From assembly GCA_946886475.1 (NCBI GenBank), contig CAMPIQ010000132.1, forward strand, positions 1 through 10,195: DNA of 10,195 nucleotides. Direction: 5' to 3'. A program made the position numbers and the translations under genes. This stretch comes from an uncultured Chitinophagales bacterium. Its GTDB lineage: Bacteria > Bacteroidota > Bacteroidia > Chitinophagales > Chitinophagaceae. Shown piece by piece: positions 1 to 6,895 of this stretch. The notes below the pieces were generated by a model. It ran no database searches, was not told where the DNA came from, and saw only the letters and a list, made by a program, of their open reading frames with translations. Each line of letters opens with the position of its first letter. The stretch's first letter is position 1.

Positions 1-71
1 AAAACCCCCCCCCCCCCCCCCACACACACCCTCGACTAGTCGTGGCAGCGTCAGATGTGTATAAGAGACAG
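1..71 (+). other. Residual sequencing adapter (Nextera XT) and homopolymer, not genomic
   Basis: Bases 53-71 read AGATGTGTATAAGAGACAG, exactly the 19-bp Tn5 mosaic end. Bases 40-52 read TCGTGGCAGCGTC, the Nextera read-1 adapter with one C missing. Bases 32-39 (TCGACTAG) match, from memory, Nextera XT i5 index S513. Bases 1-31 are a C homopolymer and CA run, typical of low-quality read ends. This is library-construction sequence left at a contig end, and biological sequence begins at about base 72. The mosaic end should not be read as a Tn5/IS50 element: there is no transposase and no second end. Confidence 0.97.
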
Positions 72-86
72 GCCTTATAATTAATT

Positions 87-908
87 ATGAAAATAAGTAC
101 CCTGATTTTTTGTTCTTTATTCGCCCTGATCGCTAATGCCCAGACAAAAGAAGCGGAATTCAAAAAGATGGAAACGCTTCTGAAGCAATCCAATGGCGTA
201 ACAACTTCTGATTTAAAAATTATAGAGAGTGTTTTTTCAGAGACCTCGGTAAAAGTTAAAGTTAATAGCGGCGGGAAAGCAGCATCTATCAATTATTCAG
301 GAATGGATTGGGATGGCTTTGAATTCTCTATTGAAGAAATGGAGGACAATGAGGAGGTGTTAGAGCTTATGATATCTTTTGAAGAGACTTTCAAATTTGC
401 TTATTATGAAAATAATAAACTGACAGAAGAGGATACGGATGATATGATCAGTTTATATTTTAAGGCCTCTCAGGCAGCACAGATAAAAAAGCAGATGGAA
501 GAACTGCAGGCCTACACCTGGAAATCTTTCAATAAGGTAAGGGGTTTTGATAAAAATGAACTGGTGTCGTTCATCACAAAGAACCTGAATACCGCAGTGG
601 AGGATATCGATTGTAAAGTTAAGTCAGTAACGGGCTGTGAGATCAGTTTTGTATCTGAAGAAGGCGACGAGATCGTTTTACAAACTAAAAACATGAAGAT
701 CCATGAAAAGGAATTCCTGAGCGACGAATACCTTATTTGTTATGGTAAGCAAACCGCCGTTGTTAAAACAAAGATAGGCCGCACTTATAAATCCCAGAAC
801 ATGGAGCACCCGGAGCTTGAATTAGTTTTTGATGACAACTCCATATTTGAAATGCCCCGGCTTCTTGAATTTGCAATAAAGCGATTGGCAGCATATTGTA
901 ATAATTAG
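87..908 (+). CDS. Secreted hypothetical protein, unrecognised family
   Basis: The 273-residue product has a clear N-terminal signal peptide: Lys2, a hydrophobic core at about residues 4-16, and ANA-Q around residue 18. It is therefore probably exported to the periplasm or outer surface. The mature part is acidic and rich in charged residues (Glu/Asp clusters at 83-90 and 114-119). A probable amphipathic helical stretch lies around 125-150, and the C-terminal third (about 172-250) looks beta-rich. I recognise no domain, catalytic motif, lipobox or T9SS sorting tail. The ATG at 87 is the first start after an in-frame TAA at 78-80 in native sequence, so the N-terminus is probably complete even though the contig ends just upstream. 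Its promoter is lost behind the adapter. A heptamer array begins at the base after the stop codon. Confidence 0.8.
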   Translation: MKISTLIFCSLFALIANAQTKEAEFKKMETLLKQSNGVTTSDLKIIESVFSETSVKVKVNSGGKAASINYSGMDWDGFEFSIEEMEDNEEVLELMISFEETFKFAYYENNKLTEEDTDDMISLYFKASQAAQIKKQMEELQAYTWKSFNKVRGFDKNELVSFITKNLNTAVEDIDCKVKSVTGCEISFVSEEGDEIVLQTKNMKIHEKEFLSDEYLICYGKQTAVVKTKIGRTYKSQNMEHPELELVFDDNSIFEMPRLLEFAIKRLAAYCNN

Positions 909-1021
909 GTCAAAACTCAAAATGCAAAATTCAAAGGGCATCGATTACCTGCTTTTGAATTTTGCATTTTACATTTTGCATTTTGAATTTGCATTTTGAC
1001 ACTTCCTTCGTAAGTGCATGC
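909..1021. repeat. Inverted 7-bp-period arrays with one GCATG...GAAGGAAG core (locus 1)
   Basis: This block fills almost the whole convergent gap. On the plus strand four phased heptamers start right after the upstream stop codon: GTCAAAA, CTCAAAA, TGCAAAA, TTCAAAG (909-936). After 16 bases an inverted array occupies 953-1000; read on the minus strand its units are GTCAAAA, TGCAAAT, TCAAAAT, GCAAAAT, GTAAAAT, GCAAAAT and a 6-base TCAAAA. At 1001-1021 on the minus strand is the core GCATG-CAC-TTACG-AAGGAAG-T. It starts 7 bases past the stop codon of the glycine-rich gene. The core and the 7-bp phase recur at other gaps in this window. Confidence 0.85.
919..970. terminator. AT-rich inverted repeat between convergent genes, possible bidirectional terminator
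   Basis: Bases 919-935 are perfectly complementary to 954-970 (17 bp, mostly A-T), with an 18-base loop. A G-T and a G-C pair could extend the stem at the loop side. Its position between two convergent stop codons fits a bidirectional terminator. The stem is AT-rich and has no classical GC stem followed by a U tract, so the role is inferred from position. The symmetry also follows from the two opposed heptamer arrays in this gap. Confidence 0.35.
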
Positions 1022-1028
1022 TTTTTAA

Positions 1029-2885
1029 TTACTCGCTCACCAAAAACTTTACCACCGCCCTTTCCGTTCTGGCAATATATATTCCATTTTTTAAAAAAGA
1101 AGCAGGTAGCAGCCAGGTTTCTGCTTTGGCCGAAAAGATTTTCCGGTAAATGCATTTTCCGGTGAGGTCAAAGATGCTGAACGTATCATTTTTATCCATG
1201 CCTCCATGAATAAACAACTGTTGCGATGAAGGATCATAGCCAATGGTTTGTTCCCTGTTTTTTATATTCACTTCCTTAATCATGGAATAGCTGGTGCTTA
1301 AATTTTTTACCTGCTTTATCCTGTACTGGTATTTCCCGTTTGCTACAGGAATATCCCTGAAACTATATTCCGTTTTATTTTCGATGGCTGGTATCCTGGT
1401 AAGTAAATGCCAAAAACCTTCCTTGCGGCGCTCCACTAAAAAATAAGAAGGGGAATAGCTGGTTACTGCCCATTGTAATGTAACATTATTTGCAGTTGTG
1501 CTGAGCCTGAAAAAACGCCAGCCTGCATCAAGAAAAACGGCACCACAACTGGAGACCATGATCGATTCCCTGTATTCATAATTTGCAACCAGACTGCCGG
1601 CAGTTCCATCCATTCCTGTACTGGATGCACAGGTAGAATTGATCTTGGCACCTTTTACACCACCTGCAACATTTATGGTTCCTGCCGGCTGAATGCCGGA
1701 AAAATAGATAACGCCGCCACTACCACCGCCTCCTTCGCCATAACACCTGCCCGAGATCACTTCATCATCTACCAGTCCGCCATTTCCACCATTGGCTTCG
1801 ACGGCTACCAGATCAGTGTAATCAGCAACCGACATGATGATGGTGCCTCCACCACCACCACCCGAAGCGCCATCACCGTATGTATTTCCACCTGCAGCAC
1901 CATTTGCTGAAATGGTATAACCATTTGATACCAGCGTTTGAGCCTGGATAAAAATGATCCCGCCACCATTACCGCCACCCGATGATGAAATGGTGTTATT
2001 GGCATGGCCTGCACCACCACCTCCTCCAAAAAAGATCTTTTCCCCGGCGTTGCTGTTTAATGCATATCCACCAATACCTGCATGCTGACCTGCACAACCT
2101 GTAGTACTCAGGTTATCGCCTCCTTTTCCTGCAGCCGCCAGGTTGCTTCCCCCTCCACCGCCATTGTTATGATTATTTCCCCCTCCACCGCCATTTGAGG
2201 AGGCGCCCTTACCACCACTCAGGGTAATTATAAGGTCTGAAACTGATTCTCCTTTATAACCACCCCGCTGAACATTGGAATAAAATACATAAGTACTGGG
2301 TCTGGGATCGTATGCATAATTTTGAAATGCATTGGTGGCACAGCCACCGGCATCTTTATAAAATGATCCGCCTTTAAAGCCTTTTGCGGAAGCAGTCAGC
2401 GGTGCATTTAGTGTAAGCGTTCCTGAAACAATTACAGCAAGCACACCACCCTTACCACTGGCGCTATCCCAGACGGCAGCTTCCAGTGCGCCGGTAACAT
2501 TTGCGGAAGCATATTTTGCAATTTTTATTAACTGCACTTTATCTGCCACTGTATAGGTGCGTAATAATTGTTGAAGTAAAAAAACAGAATCACCACGAAC
2601 CGCACAAACGGTGGCCAGTTCATAGTTACCTGCATCATTCATAGAAGAAACCGAACCGAAACTGCCTGAGGTAGTAGTGGTATTTACAGCGGCGCCTTTC
2701 ATTTGAATGATCATAACGCGGTCACTCACAGCAATACCGCTAACATGATCCAGTCTGATACCGGAGTTGGTATAATTGATGCCTGTTACCTTATGATAAG
2801 TATTCACCACACCACTGATATTGGTTTGGCAGAACAGGCTGCAGGGAAGCAACCAGAAAAGGGTTATCAAAGGATATAAGCGCAT
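1029..2885 (-). CDS. Glycine-rich surface or secreted protein with T9SS type A sorting domain
   Basis: The 618-residue product has a signal peptide (about 1-20, ending near SLFCQ). An N-terminal region (about 21-165) follows. A long glycine-rich region (about 168-430) contains runs of five or six Gly and repeats a motif of the form GGG-x-GG-(x)I-I/Y-x-x, then a short hydrophobic stretch, then (T)I-x-ANG-x-GG; clear units lie near 302-333, 341-370 and 384-410. Residues about 455-543 look like a fibronectin-III-type beta domain. The last 70 or so residues resemble a T9SS type A C-terminal sorting domain (FDLTGK near 572-577, then KNGIYIART-x6-KFLV to the end). Such proteins cross the inner membrane by Sec, are exported by T9SS, and are released or anchored at the cell surface. 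Adhesion or matrix function is inference; no enzyme motif is visible. Cysteines are scattered through the protein, and no lipobox is evident. Confidence 0.88.
   Translation of the reverse strand: MRLYPLITLFWLLPCSLFCQTNISGVVNTYHKVTGINYTNSGIRLDHVSGIAVSDRVMIIQMKGAAVNTTTTSGSFGSVSSMNDAGNYELATVCAVRGDSVFLLQQLLRTYTVADKVQLIKIAKYASANVTGALEAAVWDSASGKGGVLAVIVSGTLTLNAPLTASAKGFKGGSFYKDAGGCATNAFQNYAYDPRPSTYVFYSNVQRGGYKGESVSDLIITLSGGKGASSNGGGGGNNHNNGGGGGSNLAAAGKGGDNLSTTGCAGQHAGIGGYALNSNAGEKIFFGGGGGAGHANNTISSSGGGNGGGIIFIQAQTLVSNGYTISANGAAGGNTYGDGASGGGGGGTIIMSVADYTDLVAVEANGGNGGLVDDEVISGRCYGEGGGGSGGVIYFSGIQPAGTINVAGGVKGAKINSTCASSTGMDGTAGSLVANYEYRESIMVSSCGAVFLDAGWRFFRLSTTANNVTLQWAVTSYSPSYFLVERRKEGFWHLLTRIPAIENKTEYSFRDIPVANGKYQYRIKQVKNLSTSYSMIKEVNIKNREQTIGYDPSSQQLFIHGGMDKNDTFSIFDLTGKCIYRKIFSAKAETWLLPASFLKNGIYIARTERAVVKFLVSE
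1596..2384 (-). repeat. Glycine-rich coding repeat region within the T9SS cargo gene
   Basis: This segment encodes residues about 168-430 of the protein. On the plus strand it shows as clusters of CCACC/ACCGCC triplets (for example around 1840-1865, 2010-2030 and 2150-2210), each a poly-Gly stretch. The units are degenerate at DNA level and use several Gly codons. That argues for long-maintained protein repeats rather than recent slippage. Confidence 0.7.
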
Positions 2886-3263
2886 ACAGTCGGTGCAGGT
2901 AAATTACAAAGGATTTATGGGGCATACAACGTATTTTCACGAGTGTTTGATATCGTAGTTTTTTTTGAAATTGCTGTACTAAATCGTTCATTTATCAGGC
3001 CGGTAAAAATCTCTTTTGCTAAGAAGATTTTTTTATGGGAAAATATCTGAAACATGATAATAACCTGTTTCCTGATGCTGATTGCAGTGCCGCATCCGGC
3101 CATTAAAATTGCCGTATTCGCACCCTTATTGAATCAAAATTCATTGGCACCTTTGTTAAGTCAGGTTGATGGAAAAATTATCAGTTTGATGAGTGGAGCA
3201 GCAACCACTATAAAAAACGGGCATCACCGAAAGGCCAAATGAGTAGGAAATAAAAATATTGTT
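2886..3263. other. Divergent intergenic region, promoters expected, no clear gene
   Basis: This 378-bp gap separates two divergently transcribed genes and should contain both of their promoters. I see no convincing Bacteroidota consensus (TTTG and TAnnTTTG) for either. The weak best match upstream of the glycine-rich gene is TTG (2929-2927) and TAATTTAC (2906-2899) on the minus strand, 20 bp apart. No heptamer array or GCATG core is present. The only coding-like trace is the possible relic listed at 3035-3254. Confidence 0.6.
3035..3254 (+). pseudogene. Possible relic of a small ORF with two in-frame stops
   Basis: From the ATG at 3035 one frame reads MGKYLKHDNNLFPDADCSAA and continues to a TAA at 3104-3106. 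It then reads through a second segment containing FIGTFVKSG to a TGA at 3167-3169, and a third segment (WKNYQFDEWSSNHYKKRA...) to a TAA at 3252-3254, 9 bases before the next gene. The peptide is hydrophilic and looks protein-like, and an AAGAAG precedes the ATG. Two stops in about 72 codons is also what AT-rich non-coding DNA gives, so this is weak. A different frame (3054-3242) is open but looks less like a protein. No family is recognised. Confidence 0.25.
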
Positions 3264-3713
3264 ATGTCAGATAATACTGTTTCGTTGCACCGGATACTGA
3301 AAGCAGCGCCGGAAAAAGTTTTCCGCGCATTTACGGAGTCCAGTGCTATGGCAGCCTGGTTGCCTCCTTATGGATTTCTTTGTACTGTTCATGAAATGGA
3401 TGTAAAAGTGGGTGGAAGCTTCAGGATGTCTTTCCATAATTTTTCTACCGGTAACGGTCATTCTTTCGGAGGAAAATATATTGAGATCAAACCCAACGAG
3501 TTTTTAAAGTATTCAGACAGGTTTGATGATCCTAATCTTCCCGGTGAAATGATGACTTCCGTATGGTTGAAAAAGGTTTCTGCCGGTACTGAAATGAAAA
3601 TCGTACAGGAAGGGATTCCTTCTGTTATCCCCGTTGAAATGTGTTACCTGGGCTGGCAGGATTCCCTGGATAAATTAACCAGACTGGTGGAGCCGGTGAT
3701 TCCTGATGCTTAA
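3264..3713 (+). CDS. SRPBCC / AHSA1-like domain protein
   Basis: This 149-residue cytosolic protein matches the AHSA1-like branch of the SRPBCC (START/Bet v 1-like) fold and is of the usual length. Hallmarks in order: HRILKAAPEKVFRAFTE (9-25), the first strand and helix; AWLPPYGF (31-38); DVKVGGSFRMSF (46-57); GGKYIEIKPNEFLKYSDRF (69-87); and the C-terminal helix GWQDSLDKLTRLVE (130-143). Members form a helix-grip cavity that can bind hydrophobic ligands, and most bacterial ones have no defined substrate. Despite the family name, Hsp90 co-chaperone activity is not implied. The gene stands alone, convergent with the decarboxylase gene across a 68-bp gap. The ArsR-type regulator often found beside such genes is absent here. 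Confidence 0.9.
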   Translation: MSDNTVSLHRILKAAPEKVFRAFTESSAMAAWLPPYGFLCTVHEMDVKVGGSFRMSFHNFSTGNGHSFGGKYIEIKPNEFLKYSDRFDDPNLPGEMMTSVWLKKVSAGTEMKIVQEGIPSVIPVEMCYLGWQDSLDKLTRLVEPVIPDA

Positions 3714-3715
3714 TT

Positions 3716-3743
3716 CGTCAATCGTCAATCGGTAATCGTTCAT
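3716..3743 (+). repeat. Four-unit heptamer array, CGTCAAT type (locus 2)
   Basis: Three bases after the stop codon, four consecutive 7-bp units read CGTCAAT, CGTCAAT, CGGTAAT, CGTTCAT. The array lies in the short gap between two convergent genes. No GCATG core is present. The period and the TCAAT signature match the arrays at 6052-6093 and 7742-7769. Confidence 0.75.
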
Positions 3744-3781
3744 TAATGGCGCTGGGTGAATATGAAAGTCTGGTGAGGTTT

Positions 3782-5302
3782 TTAATTTTTAAATTTTACT
3801 TTCTCCAGCCTTTGCCCTGTTTCCTGCAACCTTTCAAACACGCTCTCCATATCAGCTAGTGTTGATCGATGAGAACAGATGGAAAGCCGCAACACGATAT
3901 GGCCTTTGACCTTTGATGTCATGATGAATGCAAAACCACTTGCCATGATCTCGTCTGCTATTTTTTGGTTGAGCGAATCGAGGAAATCGTTTACTTCGTT
4001 TCCTTCTTTTTCTCTCAATGAAAGCGGACAATAGCGGAATGAATAAATAAAGAGTTCAGGCTGGTGCATGGGTATAAAATCAGTTGATGCACTAACCAGT
4101 TGATGCATATGTTTTGCGCACAGAATGTTCTGCCGCAACAATGTCTGATAACCTTTTTTACCATAGTGCCGGATCGTCATCCATACTTTGAGTGCATTGA
4201 AGCCACGCGACATCTGGGGGCCGTAATCAAAATAATCCAGTCCTTTGTAATCGGTAGGCAGACTGTTTTGCAAATAAGAAGCAGATATGGAAAATGAACT
4301 TCGAAGTTGCTGTGCATTCTTAACCAGCAGGCATCCGCATTCATAAGAAATGTAAAGCCATTTATGCGGATCAAGGGTTACCGAATCAGCTTTATCGAGC
4401 CCTTTGTAAACATGAGCGAGCTCCGGTAACATGGCCCCAACAGCCCCGCAGGCCCCATCGGCATGAAACCAGATCTTATGCTCCGAACAGATCTTTGCTA
4501 TTTCTTCCAGCGGATCCGTTACACCTACATTGATGGATCCCACCTGGGCCACCACACAGAAGGGAATAAGCCCCGATGCACTGTCTTCCCTGATCATTTG
4601 TTCCAGTGCTGCTGCATTCATTGTCAGGTCCGGATTACTGCGCACACGCCTGATGCAATTGCGACCGAGACCGATCATGTCCGCTGCTTTTACAATGGAG
4701 ATATGACCTTCATGGTCGGACATATATAAGATGAACCGGCCTTCAGGTCTTCCTGATTGTAATCCATTACCTGATTGATCATAAAGCGGATGATTGTGCA
4801 GTGCAGCCGTGAGTGCAGCCTGGTTGGCAATGGTTCCGCCACCTACAAATAATCCACCACCGGCAGGATAACCAATCAGTTCTCCGATCCAGGTTATGGT
4901 CCTTCTTTCTATTTCTGTAGCAGCCGGCCCGGCCTTCCATCCCCCGGAATTCATATTGACGGCTGCAGCCATGGCTGAAGCAAACACGGACATCATGGTT
5001 CCGGAACCATTTACAAAACCAAAATACCTGGGTGAGCCCAGGTGAGTGGCATGAGGAAGTATCCTTTTTTCCCAGTCTGCAATAATGCTTTCCGGATCCT
5101 GCCCTTCTTCAGGAAGTTCGTCTGCAAACAAAGCTTCGATCTCCGTTGAACTGCTTTCTGAAATGATACGCCGGGTCCTGATGGTATCATAATAGTCAGC
5201 AATAGAATCGATCATTTCATAACCTAGTTTGCGGAATTCTTCTTTGTCAGCATCAGGGTTGATAAACGGCCGGGTGCCTGCAGTGGTTGATGTGTTCAGC
5301 AT
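3782..5302 (-). CDS. PLP-dependent group II decarboxylase, aromatic-L-amino-acid type
   Basis: The 506-residue product fits the group II amino-acid decarboxylase family (DDC/TyrDC/GAD-like) in length and motifs. The N-terminal helical segment (about 19-45) is typical of DDC-like enzymes. GSPRYFGFVNGS (89-100) is the substrate-pocket motif. GGGTIANQAAL (154-164) helps bind the PLP phosphate. SDHEGHISIVKAA (195-207) carries the ring-stacking His200. HADGACGA (280-287) carries Asp282, which pairs with the PLP nitrogen. DPHKWL (311-316) carries Lys314, the Schiff-base lysine. The enzyme should be a soluble homodimer releasing CO2 from an amino acid to give an amine. The substrate (Phe, Tyr, Trp, Dopa or other) cannot be fixed from motifs, and glutamate is less likely. 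No antiporter or amine-pathway gene is adjacent. The ATG at 5302 is the first start of the frame and leaves a normal N-terminus. Confidence 0.93.
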   Translation of the reverse strand: MLNTSTTAGTRPFINPDADKEEFRKLGYEMIDSIADYYDTIRTRRIISESSSTEIEALFADELPEEGQDPESIIADWEKRILPHATHLGSPRYFGFVNGSGTMMSVFASAMAAAVNMNSGGWKAGPAATEIERRTITWIGELIGYPAGGGLFVGGGTIANQAALTAALHNHPLYDQSGNGLQSGRPEGRFILYMSDHEGHISIVKAADMIGLGRNCIRRVRSNPDLTMNAAALEQMIREDSASGLIPFCVVAQVGSINVGVTDPLEEIAKICSEHKIWFHADGACGAVGAMLPELAHVYKGLDKADSVTLDPHKWLYISYECGCLLVKNAQQLRSSFSISASYLQNSLPTDYKGLDYFDYGPQMSRGFNALKVWMTIRHYGKKGYQTLLRQNILCAKHMHQLVSASTDFIPMHQPELFIYSFRYCPLSLREKEGNEVNDFLDSLNQKIADEIMASGFAFIMTSKVKGHIVLRLSICSHRSTLADMESVFERLQETGQRLEKVKFKN

Positions 5303-5486
5303 GATATGAGGTTTACTAAAAGTTACGGATTTTCAGGTGAAAGATGGAGCGTGTACCATATTATTCATCAATTGCAAAGCCTGTTTTACCATGGTTTGTA
5401 TTTTAACCTAAAGCGCCCTGTTTTTTCGAAAGTTCGAAGACTGGTGCAGATATTTTTTTAAGATCAGTTGCTGAAATAAAGGTTTT

Positions 5487-5513
5487 TTTGTTTTGGGCTG
5501 ATAAGGTAATTTG
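5487..5513 (+). promoter_or_regulatory. Possible Bacteroidota-type promoter for the DinB-like gene
   Basis: TTTG at 5487-5490 and TAATTTG at 5507-5513 are separated by 16 bp. They resemble the Bacteroidota -33 (TTTG) and -7 (TAnnTTTG) boxes, but the -7 copy is one base short and the spacing is tighter than usual. A start just downstream would leave a very short leader before the ATG at 5528, which is preceded by AAGAAGG (5519-5525). Confidence 0.25.
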
Positions 5514-5527
5514 CAAAAAAGAAGGTT

Positions 5528-6037
5528 ATGACTAACGTTAAAGCGCAATCGTTCTTAGCGGAATTAAATTGGGAATACAGGTCCACAATAGCCTGCCTGA
5601 AAGAAATCACGGAAGGTCTTTTTGAATACAAACCCCATCCCAAATCCATGACCATGGGTTACCTGGCCCTGCTGGTTGCAGAAATTCCACTATGGATCAA
5701 ATATATGATCAGCGAAGGCGAAATTGATTTTGCCACTTTCCCGCATTTCTCTCCTAAAACAAATGCTGAACTGATTGCGCATTTCGAAGAAAATATGGAG
5801 GCGGCACGACAGGCTTTACAGCAGGTGAGTGACGAAGAGCTGGAATCGGATTTTTCATTAAAAGCAAACGGACAGTTGCTGTATACTTCCAAAAAGATCA
5901 CTGATATCGGAGTAACCCTTAATCACTGGGTGCATCACCGTGGACAATTGACGGTTTATATGCGGATGAATGATCTTCCTGTACCTTCTATTTACGGTCC
6001 ATCAGCGGACGATAAGAATTTTACGGTTCCTAAGTAA
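5528..6037 (+). CDS. DinB-like (YfiT/DUF664-type) four-helix protein, probable damaged metal site
   Basis: This 169-residue soluble protein matches the DinB superfamily in length and layout: an N-terminal helix (about 5-30), EYKPHPKSMTMGYLA (33-47), a third helical block (about 77-103), and the signature NHWVHHRGQLTVY (132-144) followed by MNDLPVPSIYGPSAD (147-161). These proteins form a four-helix bundle with a three-His divalent metal site, and some members are thiol-dependent S-transferases. The C-terminal ligands are visible (His133 and His136/137). The first ligand, normally in an LAxHVAE-type motif, appears as LALLVAE (46-52), with Leu49 where His is expected. The protein may therefore bind metal weakly, use another residue, or be non-catalytic. 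The gene is monocistronic, divergent from the decarboxylase across 225 bp. It is unrelated to DNA polymerase IV, which is also called DinB. Confidence 0.9.
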   Translation: MTNVKAQSFLAELNWEYRSTIACLKEITEGLFEYKPHPKSMTMGYLALLVAEIPLWIKYMISEGEIDFATFPHFSPKTNAELIAHFEENMEAARQALQQVSDEELESDFSLKANGQLLYTSKKITDIGVTLNHWVHHRGQLTVYMRMNDLPVPSIYGPSADDKNFTVPK

Positions 6038-6051
6038 AGGGAAGTCAGGGT

Positions 6052-6093
6052 GTCAATAGTCTTTAGTCAATAGTCAATAGTCAATAGTCAACA
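6052..6093 (+). repeat. Six-unit heptamer array, GTCAATA type (locus 3)
   Basis: Six consecutive 7-bp units read GTCAATA, GTCTTTA, GTCAATA, GTCAATA, GTCAATA, GTCAACA, followed by AGTC. The array lies in the 75-bp gap between two convergent genes. It is the most regular array in the window. No full GCATG core is attached; a GGCATG lies at 6098-6103 without the rest of the core. Confidence 0.85.
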
Positions 6094-6112
6094 AGTCGGC
6101 ATGTTCGCATCA

Positions 6113-6895
6113 TCACCGTTTCTTCTTTTTACTTGTCTCTCTTGAAAGGCAAATAAACCTGCTATCGCCAATTTGGGGTGCGAGTGAAAAATTCCAGTAA
6201 GCGTTCGCGGCGTACTCGGCATTAGCCTTTATTTCTATTTTCTTGTCAAATCTTCCCGAGAATAAGAGCGATACCGTTCCAGGTGAACCGTAACCGGATG
6301 GTTTGCTTCCCTCATCGTAATACGATTTTATGTCAGTAAACTGGGCGTAGCCTTCAGCCATTACAACAACTTTGTAGGGCATGGTGGTGTAAAATATGAG
6401 TGATTTGAAAATATAATCAAACCGGAAAACCATATTGTCATCGTTCCGCTCCGGGTCTAATGTGATGTCTGAAATAAATTCCTTTTCACCCCAGAGGATA
6501 GAGATATCGGTTGTAGAAGGTATTTGCTCAAAATCCAGGCTGAATCCGATTTCACCTCCATTATTATGAAACAGGATCATTCCTTTTTTTTCACTCGCAG
6601 GCAACTCATTGCTTTCGATCATTTCATAGGTCTCGCCGGTTTCATTATCGAGTATCTTCAATTTATAGTAATAACCGCCCGACAGTGAAAACGGATCATC
6701 GCCATATGGGAGGTACTTAAAATATAAAGTAGTGACGCTTTCATCATCTATATTTTCCGTATTCTCCAGATAGTCCAGCCGTAAAGAGTTCATGCCGGGC
6801 GATGACCTTTGCATGATCTTATTTACAAAGTTCTGGCTGAAACCATTTTGAATTGCAAAAAACAAAAAGATAATAGAGGCGAATAAAGATTTCAT
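6113..6895 (-). CDS. Exported hypothetical protein, unrecognised family
   Basis: The frame is open from 6976, but the internal ATG at 6895 is chosen because it gives a textbook signal peptide: MKSLFASIIFLFFAIQNGFS followed by Q21. The longer form would bury this behind 27 hydrophilic residues. The resulting 260-residue product has a mature part rich in aromatic and acidic residues and probable beta strands, for example around 74-83, 105-120 and 156-182. It ends in a strongly basic tail (SKKKKR). There is no lipobox, membrane anchor beyond the signal, T9SS sorting domain or catalytic motif that I recognise. A periplasmic or secreted location is inferred. It converges on the DinB-like gene and is not clearly in an operon. 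Confidence 0.75.
   Translation of the reverse strand: MKSLFASIIFLFFAIQNGFSQNFVNKIMQRSSPGMNSLRLDYLENTENIDDESVTTLYFKYLPYGDDPFSLSGGYYYKLKILDNETGETYEMIESNELPASEKKGMILFHNNGGEIGFSLDFEQIPSTTDISILWGEKEFISDITLDPERNDDNMVFRFDYIFKSLIFYTTMPYKVVVMAEGYAQFTDIKSYYDEGSKPSGYGSPGTVSLLFSGRFDKKIEIKANAEYAANAYWNFSLAPQIGDSRFICLSRETSKKKKR

Noticed and set aside
53..71. Tn5/IS50 mosaic end as a natural mobile element
   Set aside because: It is joined to adapter and index sequence at the contig tip, so it is library-derived.
962..1165. Open frame running from the heptamer array into the glycine-rich gene
   Set aside because: It is antisense to the 3' end of a well-supported gene, and its first half is repeat sequence.
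1029..2885. Lipoprotein signal at the N-terminus of the glycine-rich protein
   Set aside because: Cys15 and Cys19 are preceded by LLP and SLF, neither of which fits a lipobox.
3054..3242. Open frame of 62 codons upstream of the AHSA1-like gene
   Set aside because: It has low-complexity hydrophobic composition, no family resemblance and no start signal. A different frame of the same DNA looks more protein-like.
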